DNA from: Clostridia bacterium
GTDB lineage: Bacteria > Bacillota > Clostridia > Oscillospirales > CAG-272
Assembly (NCBI GenBank): GCA_017463665.1
Contig: JAFTOT010000052.1
Coordinates: forward strand, 1 to 41,564
Length of the DNA: 41,564 nucleotides
Direction: 5' to 3'
Positions 1 to 8,400 of the stretch are shown here, in pieces (position 1 is the first letter of the stretch; each line of letters begins with the position of its first letter). The notes beneath the pieces are model-generated. The model searched no databases. It had not been told where the DNA came from and worked only from the letters and a program-made list of their open reading frames with translations. Made by a program: the position numbers and the translations under genes.

Positions 1-10
1 CCTGCGGCGA

Positions 11-165
11 GTGAAATATGGCTTCGCCATGCGAAATAGCTCGGCTGTGAAATATTTGCTTCGCAAATGTTATGGCGAATTTCATTTCACATTGCGACGA
101 AGGAGCAATATTTCACAACTTCCGAAGGAAATTATTTCACATTCGGCGCAAGCCGAATATTTTAC
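11..165. repeat. Hairpin array A (word GTGAAAT / ATTTCAC)
   Basis: A modular array of small palindromes separated by a seven-base word. The word reads GTGAAAT at 11, GCGAAAT at 31 and GTGAAAT at 47, then switches to its reverse complement ATTTCAC at 84, 110 and 134, with a variant ATTTTAC at 159. Between words lie short stems such as ATGGC-TTC-GCCAT (18-30), AGC-TCG-GCT (38-46), ATTTGC-TTC-GCAAAT (54-68) and ATTCGGC-GCAA-GCCGAAT (141-158). The left and right halves are inverted relative to each other around 69-83. An open frame runs through it, but its protein is just the repeat translated. The left end may continue beyond the window. Confidence 0.85.
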
Positions 166-217
166 CATTTTCGGATTAGGATTTGAAACAGAGTATGCTT
201 ACTTTTGATAACCATTG

Positions 218-236
218 GTTGACAAAGTATATCAAC
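218..236. promoter_or_regulatory. Possible operator (inverted repeat) upstream of the XRE gene
   Basis: GTTGA, nine bases, TCAAC forms an inverted repeat just upstream of the predicted -35 box of the XRE-family gene. XRE repressors commonly bind such dyads in their own promoters; that this one does is inference only. Confidence 0.25.
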
Positions 237-242
237 TATCGC

Positions 243-271
243 TTTACATTTCACTTAATATATGGTACAAT
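243..271 (+). promoter_or_regulatory. Sigma-A-type promoter for the XRE regulator
   Basis: TTTACA at 243-248, a 17-base spacer, and TACAAT at 266-271. A second TATAAT overlaps at 271-276. Transcription would start about 40 bases before the start codon of the regulator. Confidence 0.6.
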
Positions 272-315
272 ATAATCGGTTCCGGAACAAGTAGAATTTA
301 GGAGGACCTGTTTAT

Positions 316-927
316 ATGTCAAATCTGAAAATAGGAGAGAAAATAAAAGCAAAGAGAAGAGAGCGCGACCTTACGCAAGAAGAACTTGCAAATATGTTAA
401 GTGTAACCAAAGCCGCAGTCAGCAAGTGGGAAAATGCGGAAAGCTATCCGGATGTGACCATGCTGCCGCAGATCGCGCAACTCTTTCATATCACTATAGA
501 CGAACTTTTTGGATATACACTTGAATACAAGCCGTTAAAAATCGTCAATCAATATCACTTCGGCTTATCTCTTGATGATGTAGACAAAGCTATTTTGGAT
601 CACGGAACTGTCAAGGAATGTAAACTTGTAAAAACCGGTCGTCCCACCGGAGATAAAATGGAGAGCACTTGGGAAGTGCGAATCCAAATATTATCTACTG
701 AGGAGGATTTTCCGTACACGCTTCAAAAATACATAAGACCGGGCAAGCTTTTTGACGGTTATAGCGTAAGACTTGGCGACGGCAAAATCATTGACGATGA
801 CAAGCCCAATAAGCATTATGTTTGTAAAGAAAAAGTGTGGGAATATAAAACCACGGATAGAAAGTATTTGCGTCAAATGTTAAAAGAACAGGTGGCTATG
901 GGTTTGATTGAAGAAGAGGATATATAA
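316..927 (+). CDS. XRE-family helix-turn-helix transcriptional regulator
   Basis: 203 residues. The N-terminus (about residues 6-65) is a typical Cro/C1-type HTH: LTQEELANMLSVTKAAVSKW is the helix-turn-helix core, followed by the usual YPDVTMLPQIAQLF and IDELFG helices. The remaining 130 residues are a charged domain with no motif I recognise; in this family the C-terminal part usually senses a ligand or mediates dimerisation. GGAGG at 301-305 lies about ten bases before the ATG. The gene is visibly richer in A/T than the genes downstream and stands alone with its own promoter, which suggests later acquisition. The DNA target is unknown; autoregulation is plausible. Confidence 0.9.
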   Translation: MSNLKIGEKIKAKRRERDLTQEELANMLSVTKAAVSKWENAESYPDVTMLPQIAQLFHITIDELFGYTLEYKPLKIVNQYHFGLSLDDVDKAILDHGTVKECKLVKTGRPTGDKMESTWEVRIQILSTEEDFPYTLQKYIRPGKLFDGYSVRLGDGKIIDDDKPNKHYVCKEKVWEYKTTDRKYLRQMLKEQVAMGLIEEEDI

Positions 928-984
928 TTCTTGCATAGCCTCGTTAGTAATACTTTTTTAATCTTTTAAATTCCGCAAAACCAC

Positions 985-1013
985 TTGCATGCGCTTGTCT
1001 TTTCGGCTATAAT
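985..1013 (+). promoter_or_regulatory. Promoter for ireB-ribF-carboxypeptidase operon
   Basis: TTGCAT at 985-990, 17 bases, TATAAT at 1008-1013. It sits about 35 bases upstream of the ireB start codon and no promoter is visible between ireB and the next two genes. Confidence 0.75.
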
Positions 1014-1048
1014 AAGAGTATAGCTTTTCCGAAAGGCAGGGATCCGAT

Positions 1049-1315
1049 ATGATTATGGACAAGGGCAAAGGACAGACCACGCAGGTATTCAGCAAAGTCG
1101 ATATGAACGACGACGGCACCAGAGCGATCCTGCTCGAGGTGTACAGAGCACTGATCGAGAAGGGATACGATCCCATCAATCAGATCGTCGGCTATATTCT
1201 CTCCGAGGATCCGACCTATATCACCAACTACAACGGCGCGCGCGGTCTCATCCGCAAGATCGACAGAGATAAGCTGCTCAACACGCTTGTGAAGAATTAT
1301 CTCGGAGTCGAATAA
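1049..1315 (+). CDS. ireB: IreB family regulatory phosphoprotein (UPF0297)
   Basis: 88 residues, the normal length for the UPF0297 family (B. subtilis YrzL, Enterococcus IreB). Diagnostic stretches are [20 protein letters not shown] and [12 protein letters not shown], ending in NTLVKNYLG. In Enterococcus faecalis IreB is a substrate of the Ser/Thr kinase IreK and negatively affects cephalosporin resistance; the equivalent role here is inferred from family membership. The gene is followed after three bases by ribF. In many Firmicutes ireB sits beside ruvX and a DUF1292 gene, but here the next gene is ribF and the DUF1292 gene lies at 21021. Confidence 0.93.
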   Translation: MIMDKGKGQTTQVFSKVDMNDDGTRAILLEVYRALIEKGYDPINQIVGYILSEDPTYITNYNGARGLIRKIDRDKLLNTLVKNYLGVE

Positions 1316-1318
1316 GCC

Positions 1319-2224
1319 GTGAAGATCATCTCGTTGGCACGCGCAGACGACTGCCCGAATGCGGGCACCGGCGTTGCGCTTGGAATGTTCGACGGTGTAC
1401 ATATGGGGCACCGCCGTATTATCACTGCGGCAAAAAATAAAAGCACCGAGCTTGGAATTTCGACTTCGGTGCTTCTTTTTTCGTCCTCGCCGCACGGGGC
1501 TTGCGAACTGCTGCCGCTGTGTGACCGTCTGCATGAAATGGAAAAATTGGGCGTGCACTTCGCCTATGTATATGATTTTGAAGAGCTGCGGGATAAAACG
1601 CCCGAGGCGTTTGTCTGCGACGCACTTCGGGACACGCTGCATGCTCGCGCCGTTTTTGCAGGGTATAACTACCACTTCGGCAGAGCCGCCGCGGGGGATC
1701 CCGCTGCACTTATGCGGTTGTGTGCAGAAAACGGCATCGAATGCGGCATCACCGAGCGGGTAGAGGCTCTCGGCGACGCGGTCAGCTCCAGCCGCATTCG
1801 CGCACTGCTGAGGGCGGGCGACATCGAAACCGCGAATGCGCTGCTCACCTATCCCTATTATCTGCGCGCCCCCGTGCTGCACGGAAAGGCGCTCGGTCGT
1901 CGCCTTGGTCTGCCTACGATCAATCAGGTGCTCGGCGATGCGCACGCCCCCATGGCGCACGGCATCTACTATACCAAGACCATCGTGGACGGCTGCGCAT
2001 ATCTCTCGGTCTCCAACCTTGGCGTGCGTCCGACGGTCGAGCAGACCGAATGCGTTAATGTAGAAACCCATATTCTGGATTTTGACGGCGACCTGTACGG
2101 CAAGACCGTGACGGTCGAATTCTACGGCAAGGGACGCGGCGAGATACAGTTTGCCGATGTTGCCGCGCTGCGAGAAGAAATTGCACGCGATTGCGAGCGT
2201 GCGCGAGCATATTTTTTAAAGTGA
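1319..2224 (+). CDS. ribF: Bifunctional riboflavin kinase / FMN adenylyltransferase (FAD synthetase)
   Basis: 301 residues with a GTG start three bases after the ireB stop. It phosphorylates riboflavin to FMN and adenylylates FMN to FAD. The N-terminal nucleotidyltransferase domain shows GMFDGVHMGHRRII (about residues 22-35) and the SSSRIRALL motif near residue 160. The C-terminal flavokinase domain shows GRRLGLPTIN, then SNLGVRPTV and VETHILDFDGDLYG. Length agrees with the family (about 300). Translation is likely coupled to ireB, and its end precedes the next start codon by only 14 bases. No FMN riboswitch is visible upstream. Confidence 0.95.
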   Translation: MKIISLARADDCPNAGTGVALGMFDGVHMGHRRIITAAKNKSTELGISTSVLLFSSSPHGACELLPLCDRLHEMEKLGVHFAYVYDFEELRDKTPEAFVCDALRDTLHARAVFAGYNYHFGRAAAGDPAALMRLCAENGIECGITERVEALGDAVSSSRIRALLRAGDIETANALLTYPYYLRAPVLHGKALGRRLGLPTINQVLGDAHAPMAHGIYYTKTIVDGCAYLSVSNLGVRPTVEQTECVNVETHILDFDGDLYGKTVTVEFYGKGRGEIQFADVAALREEIARDCERARAYFLK

Positions 2225-2238
2225 AAGGAGTGGCAGAG

Positions 2239-3594
2239 GTGCACAAACCGCATACTGCTCATACATGCATAACCGTGCTGCTGGCGCTTTTGCTGCTGCC
2301 TGTTTTTACGCTGCCCGTGTTGGCGGATGAGACCATGCAGGGGCTTACCGAGAGCAGCGTGCCGCACAGCGAAAATGTTGCCGCCGCTGCGGTGTACAAT
2401 CTCGAAAATGACATGCTGATCTACAGCCACAACATTGATGCGGTGCTGCCGACGGCGTCATTTACAAAGATGATGACGGCGGTCTGCGCGTATGAGCTGC
2501 TTTCCGAGAGACTGGACGAGAAGCTCACGGTGGAGTACAGCATGATCAAGGATGCGACGGGCAATCAGGTCGGCTACTATGTCGGTGAGTCGGTCAGCGT
2601 GCGCGATATGTTCGGCGGACTGCTGCTGCGCGGGGCGAACGACAGCGCCTATCTCTTGTGCTACGCGGCGAAGGGCAGTGTGAGCGATTTTGTCGCCTAT
2701 ATGAACGAAAAGGCGCAGACGCTCGGCATGACTTCGACCGTCTACAAGAACCCCACGGGTATGGACGCCGAGGGTATGGCCACCAGCGCTGCCGACTCCG
2801 TCACGATCGCAAGGGAGTTTTATTCGATCGAGTTTTTGACCTCGCTTTCGGGCGCGGTGCAGTATTCGATGCCTGCGACCGAGCGTTCGGGCGTGCGCAT
2901 CATCTATAATCGAAACGCGCTGGTCTCCAGAGTCAGCGAGACGGGATATTTTGACAGCCGCGTCCTCGGCATCAACGCGGGTTCCACATCCACGGCGGGG
3001 TATTATGCGGCAAGCGCCGTTGCAAGTGAGGAACTGCGGTATATCATCGTTGTGCTCGGCGGCAAGGAAGTGGACGGCAAGAACACGGCGTATCAGCTCA
3101 CAAGCGAGCTTGCCACCTATGCGCTGACGCAGTACGGCTATACCGAAGTCATCAAGACCACGGGTATCGTCTGTGAGGTGCCCGTCCGCCTTTCGACCGA
3201 TGCGGATTACGTCACGCTGGTTCCCGCCGCGTCACTCACGCTGTATCTGCCCGCCGCCCTCGATCTCAAGAACGATCTGACCTATAACTACCGTCTTGAA
3301 AAAGAGACGCTGGACGCTCCCGTGACCGAGGGGCAGGTCGTCGGCACCTACACCGTGTCGCGTGACGGCGAAATTCTCGGCAGTGTGGAGCTGGTAGCCA
3401 AGAATTCGCTTTCGCGCAGCGAGTTTCTGGTCGTGCTGGATCGGATCGAGCAGTTTACCACAAGCACGTTTTTCATCGTGACGGTTCTGGCGGCTGTCGT
3501 ATTGACGATCCTGTATTTTGTCATCGGTGCTATCGTGCGTACATCGCGCCGCCGCCGCGGACATATGCATACCCGCAGAATTCGCAGAAGATAA
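2239..3594 (+). CDS. D-alanyl-D-alanine carboxypeptidase-like (S11) membrane protein with altered active-site motifs
   Basis: 451 residues from GTG at 2239, chosen because AAAGGAG lies eight bases upstream and it gives a clean signal peptide (hydrophobic VLLALLLLPVFTLPVLA). The S11/PBP5 fold is clear: PTASFTKMMTA gives the nucleophile motif S74-x-x-K77. The other two motifs are changed. The usual S-x-N is G132-A133-N134 (RGANDSA), and the usual K-T-G is N246-A247-G248 in INAGSTSTAGYY. A C-terminal transmembrane helix followed by a strongly basic tail (SRRRRGHMHTRR) would anchor it in the membrane, where active PBP5-type enzymes use an amphipathic helix. The family trims pentapeptide side chains; whether this one still does is doubtful. 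Confidence 0.85.
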   Translation: MHKPHTAHTCITVLLALLLLPVFTLPVLADETMQGLTESSVPHSENVAAAAVYNLENDMLIYSHNIDAVLPTASFTKMMTAVCAYELLSERLDEKLTVEYSMIKDATGNQVGYYVGESVSVRDMFGGLLLRGANDSAYLLCYAAKGSVSDFVAYMNEKAQTLGMTSTVYKNPTGMDAEGMATSAADSVTIAREFYSIEFLTSLSGAVQYSMPATERSGVRIIYNRNALVSRVSETGYFDSRVLGINAGSTSTAGYYAASAVASEELRYIIVVLGGKEVDGKNTAYQLTSELATYALTQYGYTEVIKTTGIVCEVPVRLSTDADYVTLVPAASLTLYLPAALDLKNDLTYNYRLEKETLDAPVTEGQVVGTYTVSRDGEILGSVELVAKNSLSRSEFLVVLDRIEQFTTSTFFIVTVLAAVVLTILYFVIGAIVRTSRRRRGHMHTRRIRRR

Positions 3595-3597
3595 TGC

Positions 3598-3633
3598 AAA
3601 AGGCGTCTCAACCTTGTGTGAGACGCCTTTTTT
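3598..3633. terminator. Bidirectional intrinsic terminator
   Basis: AAAAGGCGTCTCA (3598-3610) pairs with TGAGACGCCTTTTTT (3619-3633), leaving an eight-base loop. It has A-rich and T-rich flanks, so it can end both the ribF operon on the plus strand and the membrane protein gene on the minus strand, whose last codons overlap it. Confidence 0.85.
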
Positions 3634-4031
3634 CAATGCTTGCGGCGGCGTTTTTGCTCTTTGGCGCCGAGCAGTGCACCTGTGGCGGCGATAAATGCGC
3701 CGAGGGCGGCGAGGATCGCTTCTTTGACAAAGCTTGTGCCGCCGAAGGCGATGGATGCGGCAATTACAAGCACAAGTACGATGCCGCCGGCGAGCAGTCC
3801 CGAGGCAAAGCGGCGGTCGGCGGCGAGCTTTGCGCCGAGAAAGCCGCAGAGCAGCATGGAGAGGGCAAAGGCGATCTCGCCGTACAAGTTGAGATTTGCG
3901 GTGGGATCCTCGCTGCGTCCGGCGACGAAGGCGAGCAGCATACAGCAGAGCAGGGCAAACAGCAGTGTCACGCCCACGACCAGCGCCGTCCGCGCGGTCA
4001 GAGTCAGTTTTTCCAAGGCATTCTTTGGCAT
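3633..4031 (-). CDS. Small four-helix membrane protein, TIGR04086-like
   Basis: 132 residues from the ATG at 4031, picked over an upstream in-frame start because AAGGAGG lies six bases before it. The protein has four predicted membrane helices (TALVVGVTLLFALLCCML, then IAFALSMLLCGFLGAKLAA, GLLAGGIVLVLVIAASIA and ILAALGAFIAATGALLGA) and ends in a basic EQKRRRKH tail. Length, four-helix layout and the conserved-looking GFLGAKLAADRR loop resemble the TIGR04086/YrzE-type membrane proteins of Clostridia and Bacilli, whose function is unknown. It is convergent with the carboxypeptidase-like gene and shares its terminator. Confidence 0.75.
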   Translation of the reverse strand: MPKNALEKLTLTARTALVVGVTLLFALLCCMLLAFVAGRSEDPTANLNLYGEIAFALSMLLCGFLGAKLAADRRFASGLLAGGIVLVLVIAASIAFGGTSFVKEAILAALGAFIAATGALLGAKEQKRRRKH

Positions 4032-4110
4032 AATACGCCTCCTTTTTTGTACAATATATGCGGGGAGTAGGAACGGTATGAAAGAAATTGAATGTTTAGC
4101 GCAGTAGTGA

Positions 4111-4203
4111 TGGCATCCCACCAAATGTAGGGGCGGATATCATCCGCCCGTTTTGCCGGGCAGCGATGTATGGAAGCGGGCGGCTGATATCCGCCTCTAC
4201 CAT
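4111..4203. repeat. GTAGGGG-type dispersed palindromic repeat, copy 1
   Basis: Begins GGCATCCCACCAAATGTAGG and contains two hairpins: GGGCGGATatcATCCGCCC (4130-4149 region) and GCGGGCGGctgatatCCGCC (4176-4196 region), separated by a linker with AGCGATGTA. The outer ends GTAGGGG and CTCTAC are also complementary. The same layout, including the CCAAATGTAG lead-in and AGCGATGTA core, recurs in reverse orientation at 9911-10013. It resembles REP/MITE-type non-autonomous repeats. Confidence 0.85.
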
Positions 4204-4270
4204 GTTTCAATTATCGCGTAACCATCCATTCCCCTTTCCAAACTTCCTGCAAAACTTTTACTTTCAATCA

Positions 4271-4276
4271 TATAAT
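4271..4276 (+). promoter_or_regulatory. Possible -10 box for the structured RNA at 4283
   Basis: Perfect TATAAT seven bases before the proposed 5' end. The -35 region (around 4247-4253, CTGCAAA) is a poor match, so the promoter call rests mainly on the -10 box. Confidence 0.4.
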
Positions 4277-4282
4277 CTTCAC

Positions 4283-4427
4283 AATGGGGCGGTATACTAT
4301 AGATACAGAGGCAAAGCAAGGCTTCTGCATAGTGCTTGCACAAGTATACCGTGCCGTTTGCGCTGAAACGGTACGGGATGGGTAACCGGCAAAAGCCGGT
4401 TACCCATCGGCGCAGACAACTTTTTTA
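4283..4427 (+). ncRNA. Candidate structured RNA (multi-hairpin, possible pseudoknot)
   Basis: The stretch between the repeat and the lipid kinase contains no gene but folds well on paper. GGTATACT (4291-4298) pairs with AGTATACC (4343-4350) and encloses two hairpins: CAGAGGC/GCTTCTG (4306-4312 with 4321-4327) and GTGC-TT-GCAC (4332-4341). Next is GTGCCGTTT (4351-4359) with AAACGGTAC (4366-4374). Then comes a perfect 14-bp hairpin (4377-4390 with 4395-4408, AAAA loop). GCGCA (4410-4414) can pair with TGCGC in and beside the loop of the third stem (4359-4363), a pseudoknot. Six Ts follow at 4421. It matches no riboswitch I can name; it may be a free RNA or a leader of the lipid kinase gene. Confidence 0.5.
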
Positions 4428-4442
4428 TAATGTTTTCATCTT

Positions 4443-4465
4443 GCATCGTCTTGATGCGTGTTTTT
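4443..4465 (+). terminator. Weak intrinsic terminator
   Basis: GCATC-GTCTT-GATGC followed by GTGTTTTTCC. It could end the RNA proposed at 4283 if that RNA reads through its own T-run. Confidence 0.4.
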
Positions 4466-4472
4466 CCTCCCT

Positions 4473-4508
4473 AACGGAGCGGTCCACTCGGCCGCTCCGT
4501 CTCTCTTT
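4473..4508 (+). terminator. Hairpin with T-rich tail before the lipid kinase
   Basis: ACGGAGCGG (4473-4481) pairs with CCGCTCCGT (4492-4500), followed by CTCTCTTTT. It lies 90 bases before the lipid kinase start, so it either ends upstream transcription or acts as an attenuator. Confidence 0.55.
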
Positions 4509-4596
4509 TCGCGGTTTGCGAAATTCTACTTGTCGAAAGGATGATTTTATGGTATCATTAGAATATTCAAATCCTACAAACAGTGAGGTGCCTGCG

Positions 4597-5478
4597 ATGC
4601 TGAAAAAGCTGCTCTTGATCGTGAACCCTGTGGCGGGGAAAAAGCGTCTCAAAAACATGCTGCTCGACGTGGCGCAGATCTTTGCCCGCGGCGGTTTTTC
4701 GACCACGGTGATGGTGACGGGGCGGCGCGGCGAAGCGTCCGAATTCGCGGCGTACGGCGGTGAATACGACCTGATCGTTTGCTGCGGCGGCGACGGCACG
4801 CTCAACGAGGTCATCAGCGGCATGCTCGATCACGGTGTGACCATCCCCCTCGGGTACATCCCCTGCGGCAGCACCAATGATTTTGCCGCCAGCATGGGCA
4901 TTTCCTCGGATATCAAAAAAGCGGCGGAATCCATCGCAAACGGCTTGCCGCGACCGCTCGATGTGGGCAAGTTCGGCGACCGCCATTTCACCTATGTATC
5001 CTCGTTCGGTGCATTCACCGCAACCTCGTATACGACGGCACAGGATGTCAAAAACATCCTCGGTCATACTGCCTATGTGTTCGAGGGCATCAAAGACTTG
5101 CAGAGCATCAAGCCGTATCATCTGAAGTTTGTTTCGGGCAATACGGTTTACGAGGGCGATTATGTTTTCGGTGCGATCGCAAACTCGACCTCGTTCGGCG
5201 GTATCGTCAAGCTGAAGAGCGAATTGGTCTCGCTCAATGACGGCTTTTTTGAGGTGCTGCTCATTAAGATGCCGAAAACGCTTGTCGATCTGAACGTGAT
5301 CATCAACGCACTGACTACCAGCAACTTTGAGAACAAGTGCTTTGAATTTTTTAAGACGTCGGGTGTGACGATCACCTCCGACGAGCCGATCGCCTGGTCG
5401 CTGGACGGCGAATATATGCGCACCGAGGGCGAGGTCGCCATGACCAATCTGCACGGTGTGATCAACTTTATTAAATAA
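4597..5478 (+). CDS. Diacylglycerol kinase family lipid kinase (YegS/DgkB-like)
   Basis: 293 residues. The family ATP-binding catalytic domain is plain: LLLIVNPVAGKKRL at the N-terminus, CGGDGTLNEVISG at about residue 62, and LGYIPCGSTNDFA shortly after. The C-terminal all-beta domain ends in SLDGEYMRTEGEVAM. Members phosphorylate diacylglycerol or related lipids at the inner membrane, recycling them to phosphatidate. I chose ATG 4597 (GAGGTG eight bases upstream) since homologues begin at MKKLLLIVNP; ATG 4549 with AAAGGA is a fair alternative, adding 16 residues. It is followed after 17 bases by polC and is probably co-transcribed with it. The exact lipid substrate cannot be told from sequence. 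Confidence 0.9.
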   Translation: MLKKLLLIVNPVAGKKRLKNMLLDVAQIFARGGFSTTVMVTGRRGEASEFAAYGGEYDLIVCCGGDGTLNEVISGMLDHGVTIPLGYIPCGSTNDFAASMGISSDIKKAAESIANGLPRPLDVGKFGDRHFTYVSSFGAFTATSYTTAQDVKNILGHTAYVFEGIKDLQSIKPYHLKFVSGNTVYEGDYVFGAIANSTSFGGIVKLKSELVSLNDGFFEVLLIKMPKTLVDLNVIINALTTSNFENKCFEFFKTSGVTITSDEPIAWSLDGEYMRTEGEVAMTNLHGVINFIK

Positions 5479-5495
5479 GGAGTATTCGGATACCC

Positions 5496-8400
5496 ATGGC
5501 AAAAACGTTAGCGGAATATCTGTATAAATATACCCCCTCGGCGCAGCGCTATGCCGATATCCTCGCATCGGGCGTGATCGTGGCTCCGCGCGCGGATAAG
5601 GAAAACCGCATGCTGGAGATCAAGGCATCTTTCCCGACCATCGTGGAAAAAAGGGAGCTGTACGCGCTGGAGGACGAGATCAAGGCGGCATATGCGCTGA
5701 ACTCGATACGCATTCTGCCGAGCTATCCCGCCGAGCAGTTTGCAAAAAGCTATATGCCCTCCGTGCTGCTTGAGACCGAGCGCGTCGGCACGGTGTCGAA
5801 GGGCTTTTTCAACTACGCGGACATACAGATAAACGACAGCCGGATCACGATCGAGATCCCGTTCGGCATGGGCGGTATCGGACTCCTCGAAACGGCGCAG
5901 ACCGCTGCGGTCATCTCGGGCGTCATCAAGAGCGAATTCGGGCTCGATATGCACGTGGATATCCGCGCGAGTCAGAACGCAGAGTACGTCGAGAACATCC
6001 ATCGCTCGGTGTTTGAAGAAGATCTTCGCCGCATGGATGCCAATATTGCTACGGCGCTTGCGAGCGAGGCAAACCATCGCTCGGCAAACGCGGCGGCACC
6101 CGCCGCACCCGCGCCCGAGCGTCTGCCCATGGCAGATACGCTGACCAACGAAGAAATGGGCAGTGAGCAGGTGTCGGAGACGGTGTTTAAAAGCGGCTAC
6201 ATGACCTTTGACGTCAGCGAGGGAAAACAGATCCTCGGTGAGGAATTTGCGTTTGCAACGCCTACGCCGATGCGCACGCTGCAGAAGGTTTCGGGCACGC
6301 AGCTCATCATGGGCAAGGTCTTTTCCATCGAGACCAAGGACACGCGCAAGGGTGACAAGACCACCATCACCATCGGCATCACCGACAAGGATTCTTCGAT
6401 CTCCCTGCGCGGCGTTTTCCCGAAAGAGGAAACTGCCTTTGTCGGCGAGATGAAGACCGGTAAGTGCTATGCCGTGTACGGCAAGGTGCGCATGGACACC
6501 TTCTTCAACGAGCATGTTATGCGCCCGCTGCATATCATAGAGATCAAAGAGATCCAGCGGCAGGACAACGCCGAGAAAAAGCGCGTGGAGCTGCATCTGC
6601 ACAGCGTCATGTCGCAGATGGATGCCATCATCAACCCCGCCGAGCTGATCGCCACGGCGAAACGCTGGGGACATACGGCGGTCGCCATCACCGACCACGG
6701 CAATGTGCAGTCCTTCCCCGAAATGATGCTTGCCGCCGAGAAGCAGGGCGGCATCAAGGTCATCTACGGCATGGAGGCGTATTTTGTCGATGACACGGCG
6801 CGCGCCGTATACGGCGAGAGCAAGGAGCCGCTGAACGGCGAATTTGTCGTTTTCGATATCGAGACCACGGGACTTTCGGTTACGAGCTGCGCCATCACCG
6901 AGATCGGCGCGGTGAAGATCCGCGGCGGCGAGGTCATCGACCGCTTCAATATTCTTGTCAACCCCGAGATGCCGATTCCGCAGAACATCGTGGAGCTGAC
7001 GGGTATCACCGACGAAATGGTGGCGGACGCGCCCACGATCGACAAAGCGCTGCCGCAGTTTCTCGAATTCATCGGCGATCTGCCGCTGATCGCGCACAAT
7101 GCAAACTTTGATACCGGCTTTATCCGCGCGGCTGCGGAAAAGCTGAAACTGCCGTTTAAAAACGTCTATCTCGACACGGTCGCGCTGTCGCGCTATGCCA
7201 ACCCCGAGCTGAAAAAGCATAAATTGGATATCCTCGCCGAGTACTACCACCTCGGCGACTTCAACCATCACCGCGCCTGTGACGACGCGGAGATGCTGGC
7301 GTACATCTACTTTAAGATGTCCGAAAAGCTGATGGGTGAGGGTATCGGCGACCTCGGACGCATCAACGAGGTCATGAGCGAGCGAGCCGACCCGCTGAAA
7401 CTCCGCACCTATCACCAGATCCTGCTTGTCAAGAACCAGACGGGACTGAAAAACCTGTACCGCCTGATCTCGGACAGCTATCTGAAATATTACAAGCGCA
7501 ATCCGCGTATCCCCAAGACACTTTTGCAGCAGTACCGCGAGGGACTGATCGTCGGTTCTGCCTGCGAGGCGGGCGAGCTTTTCCGTGCGATCCTCGACGG
7601 ACGCTCACAGCAGGATATTGAGGATATTGCACACTTTTACGACTATCTCGAGATCCAGCCGATCTGCAACAACCGCTTCCTCATTGCCGAGGGCAAGGTG
7701 CGCGATGACGAGGGACTGCGCGAGCTCAACCGCAAGGTGGTCGAGCTCGGCAAAAAGCTCGGCAAGCCGGTCGTTGCGACCTGCGACGCGCACTTTTTGA
7801 ATAAAGAAGATGAGATCTACCGCAAGATCCTGCTTGCGGGTATGAAATTTGCCGATGCGGACAAGGATGTCGGCATCTACTACCGCACCACCGAGGAAAT
7901 GCTGGAGGAATTCTCCTACCTCGGCGAGGAGACCGCCTATGAGGTGGTCGTGGAAAATACGAACCTCATCAGCGACATGGTCGAGGAGATCCGCCCGATC
8001 CCCAAGGGCACCTACACGCCGAACATGGACGGTGCGGAGGAAGACTTGCAGCGCATGTGCTGGGAGCGCGCCCGCTCCCTCTACGGCGACGACCTGCCCG
8101 AGATCGTGGAAAAACGCCTTGCCAAAGAGCTGGAGTCCATCATCAAGCACGGTTTCGCCGTGCTCTACATGATCGCGCAAAAGTTGGTTGCGTACAGCGA
8201 GAGCCAGGGGTATCTTGTCGGCTCGCGCGGTTCTGTCGGCTCGTCTTTCGTTGCCTCGATGGCGGGCATCTCCGAGGTAAATCCGCTGCCGCCGCATTAC
8301 CGCTGTGCAAAGTGTAAGCACAGCGAGTTCTTCACCGATGGCTCGGTCGGTTCGGGCTTTGACCTGCCCGACAAGATCTGCCCCGTCTGCGGTGAGCCGA

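Noticed and set aside
11..165. Array A (and B-D) as CRISPR arrays
   Set aside because: The constant word is only seven bases, the intervening sequences are self-complementary and 9-20 bases long, orientation flips mid-array, and no cas gene is present.
11..208. 65-codon open frame at the left edge
   Set aside because: It runs through hairpin array A, has no ribosome-binding site, and its protein merely translates the repeat.
2191..2238. Earlier start for the carboxypeptidase-like gene
   Set aside because: It would overlap ribF, lacks a ribosome-binding site, and would put charged residues ahead of the signal peptide; GTG 2239 has AAAGGAG at the right distance.
4336..4596. 87-residue N-terminal extension of the lipid kinase
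   Set aside because: It would cross the structured RNA and a terminator, and family members begin at the LLLIVNPVAG region.
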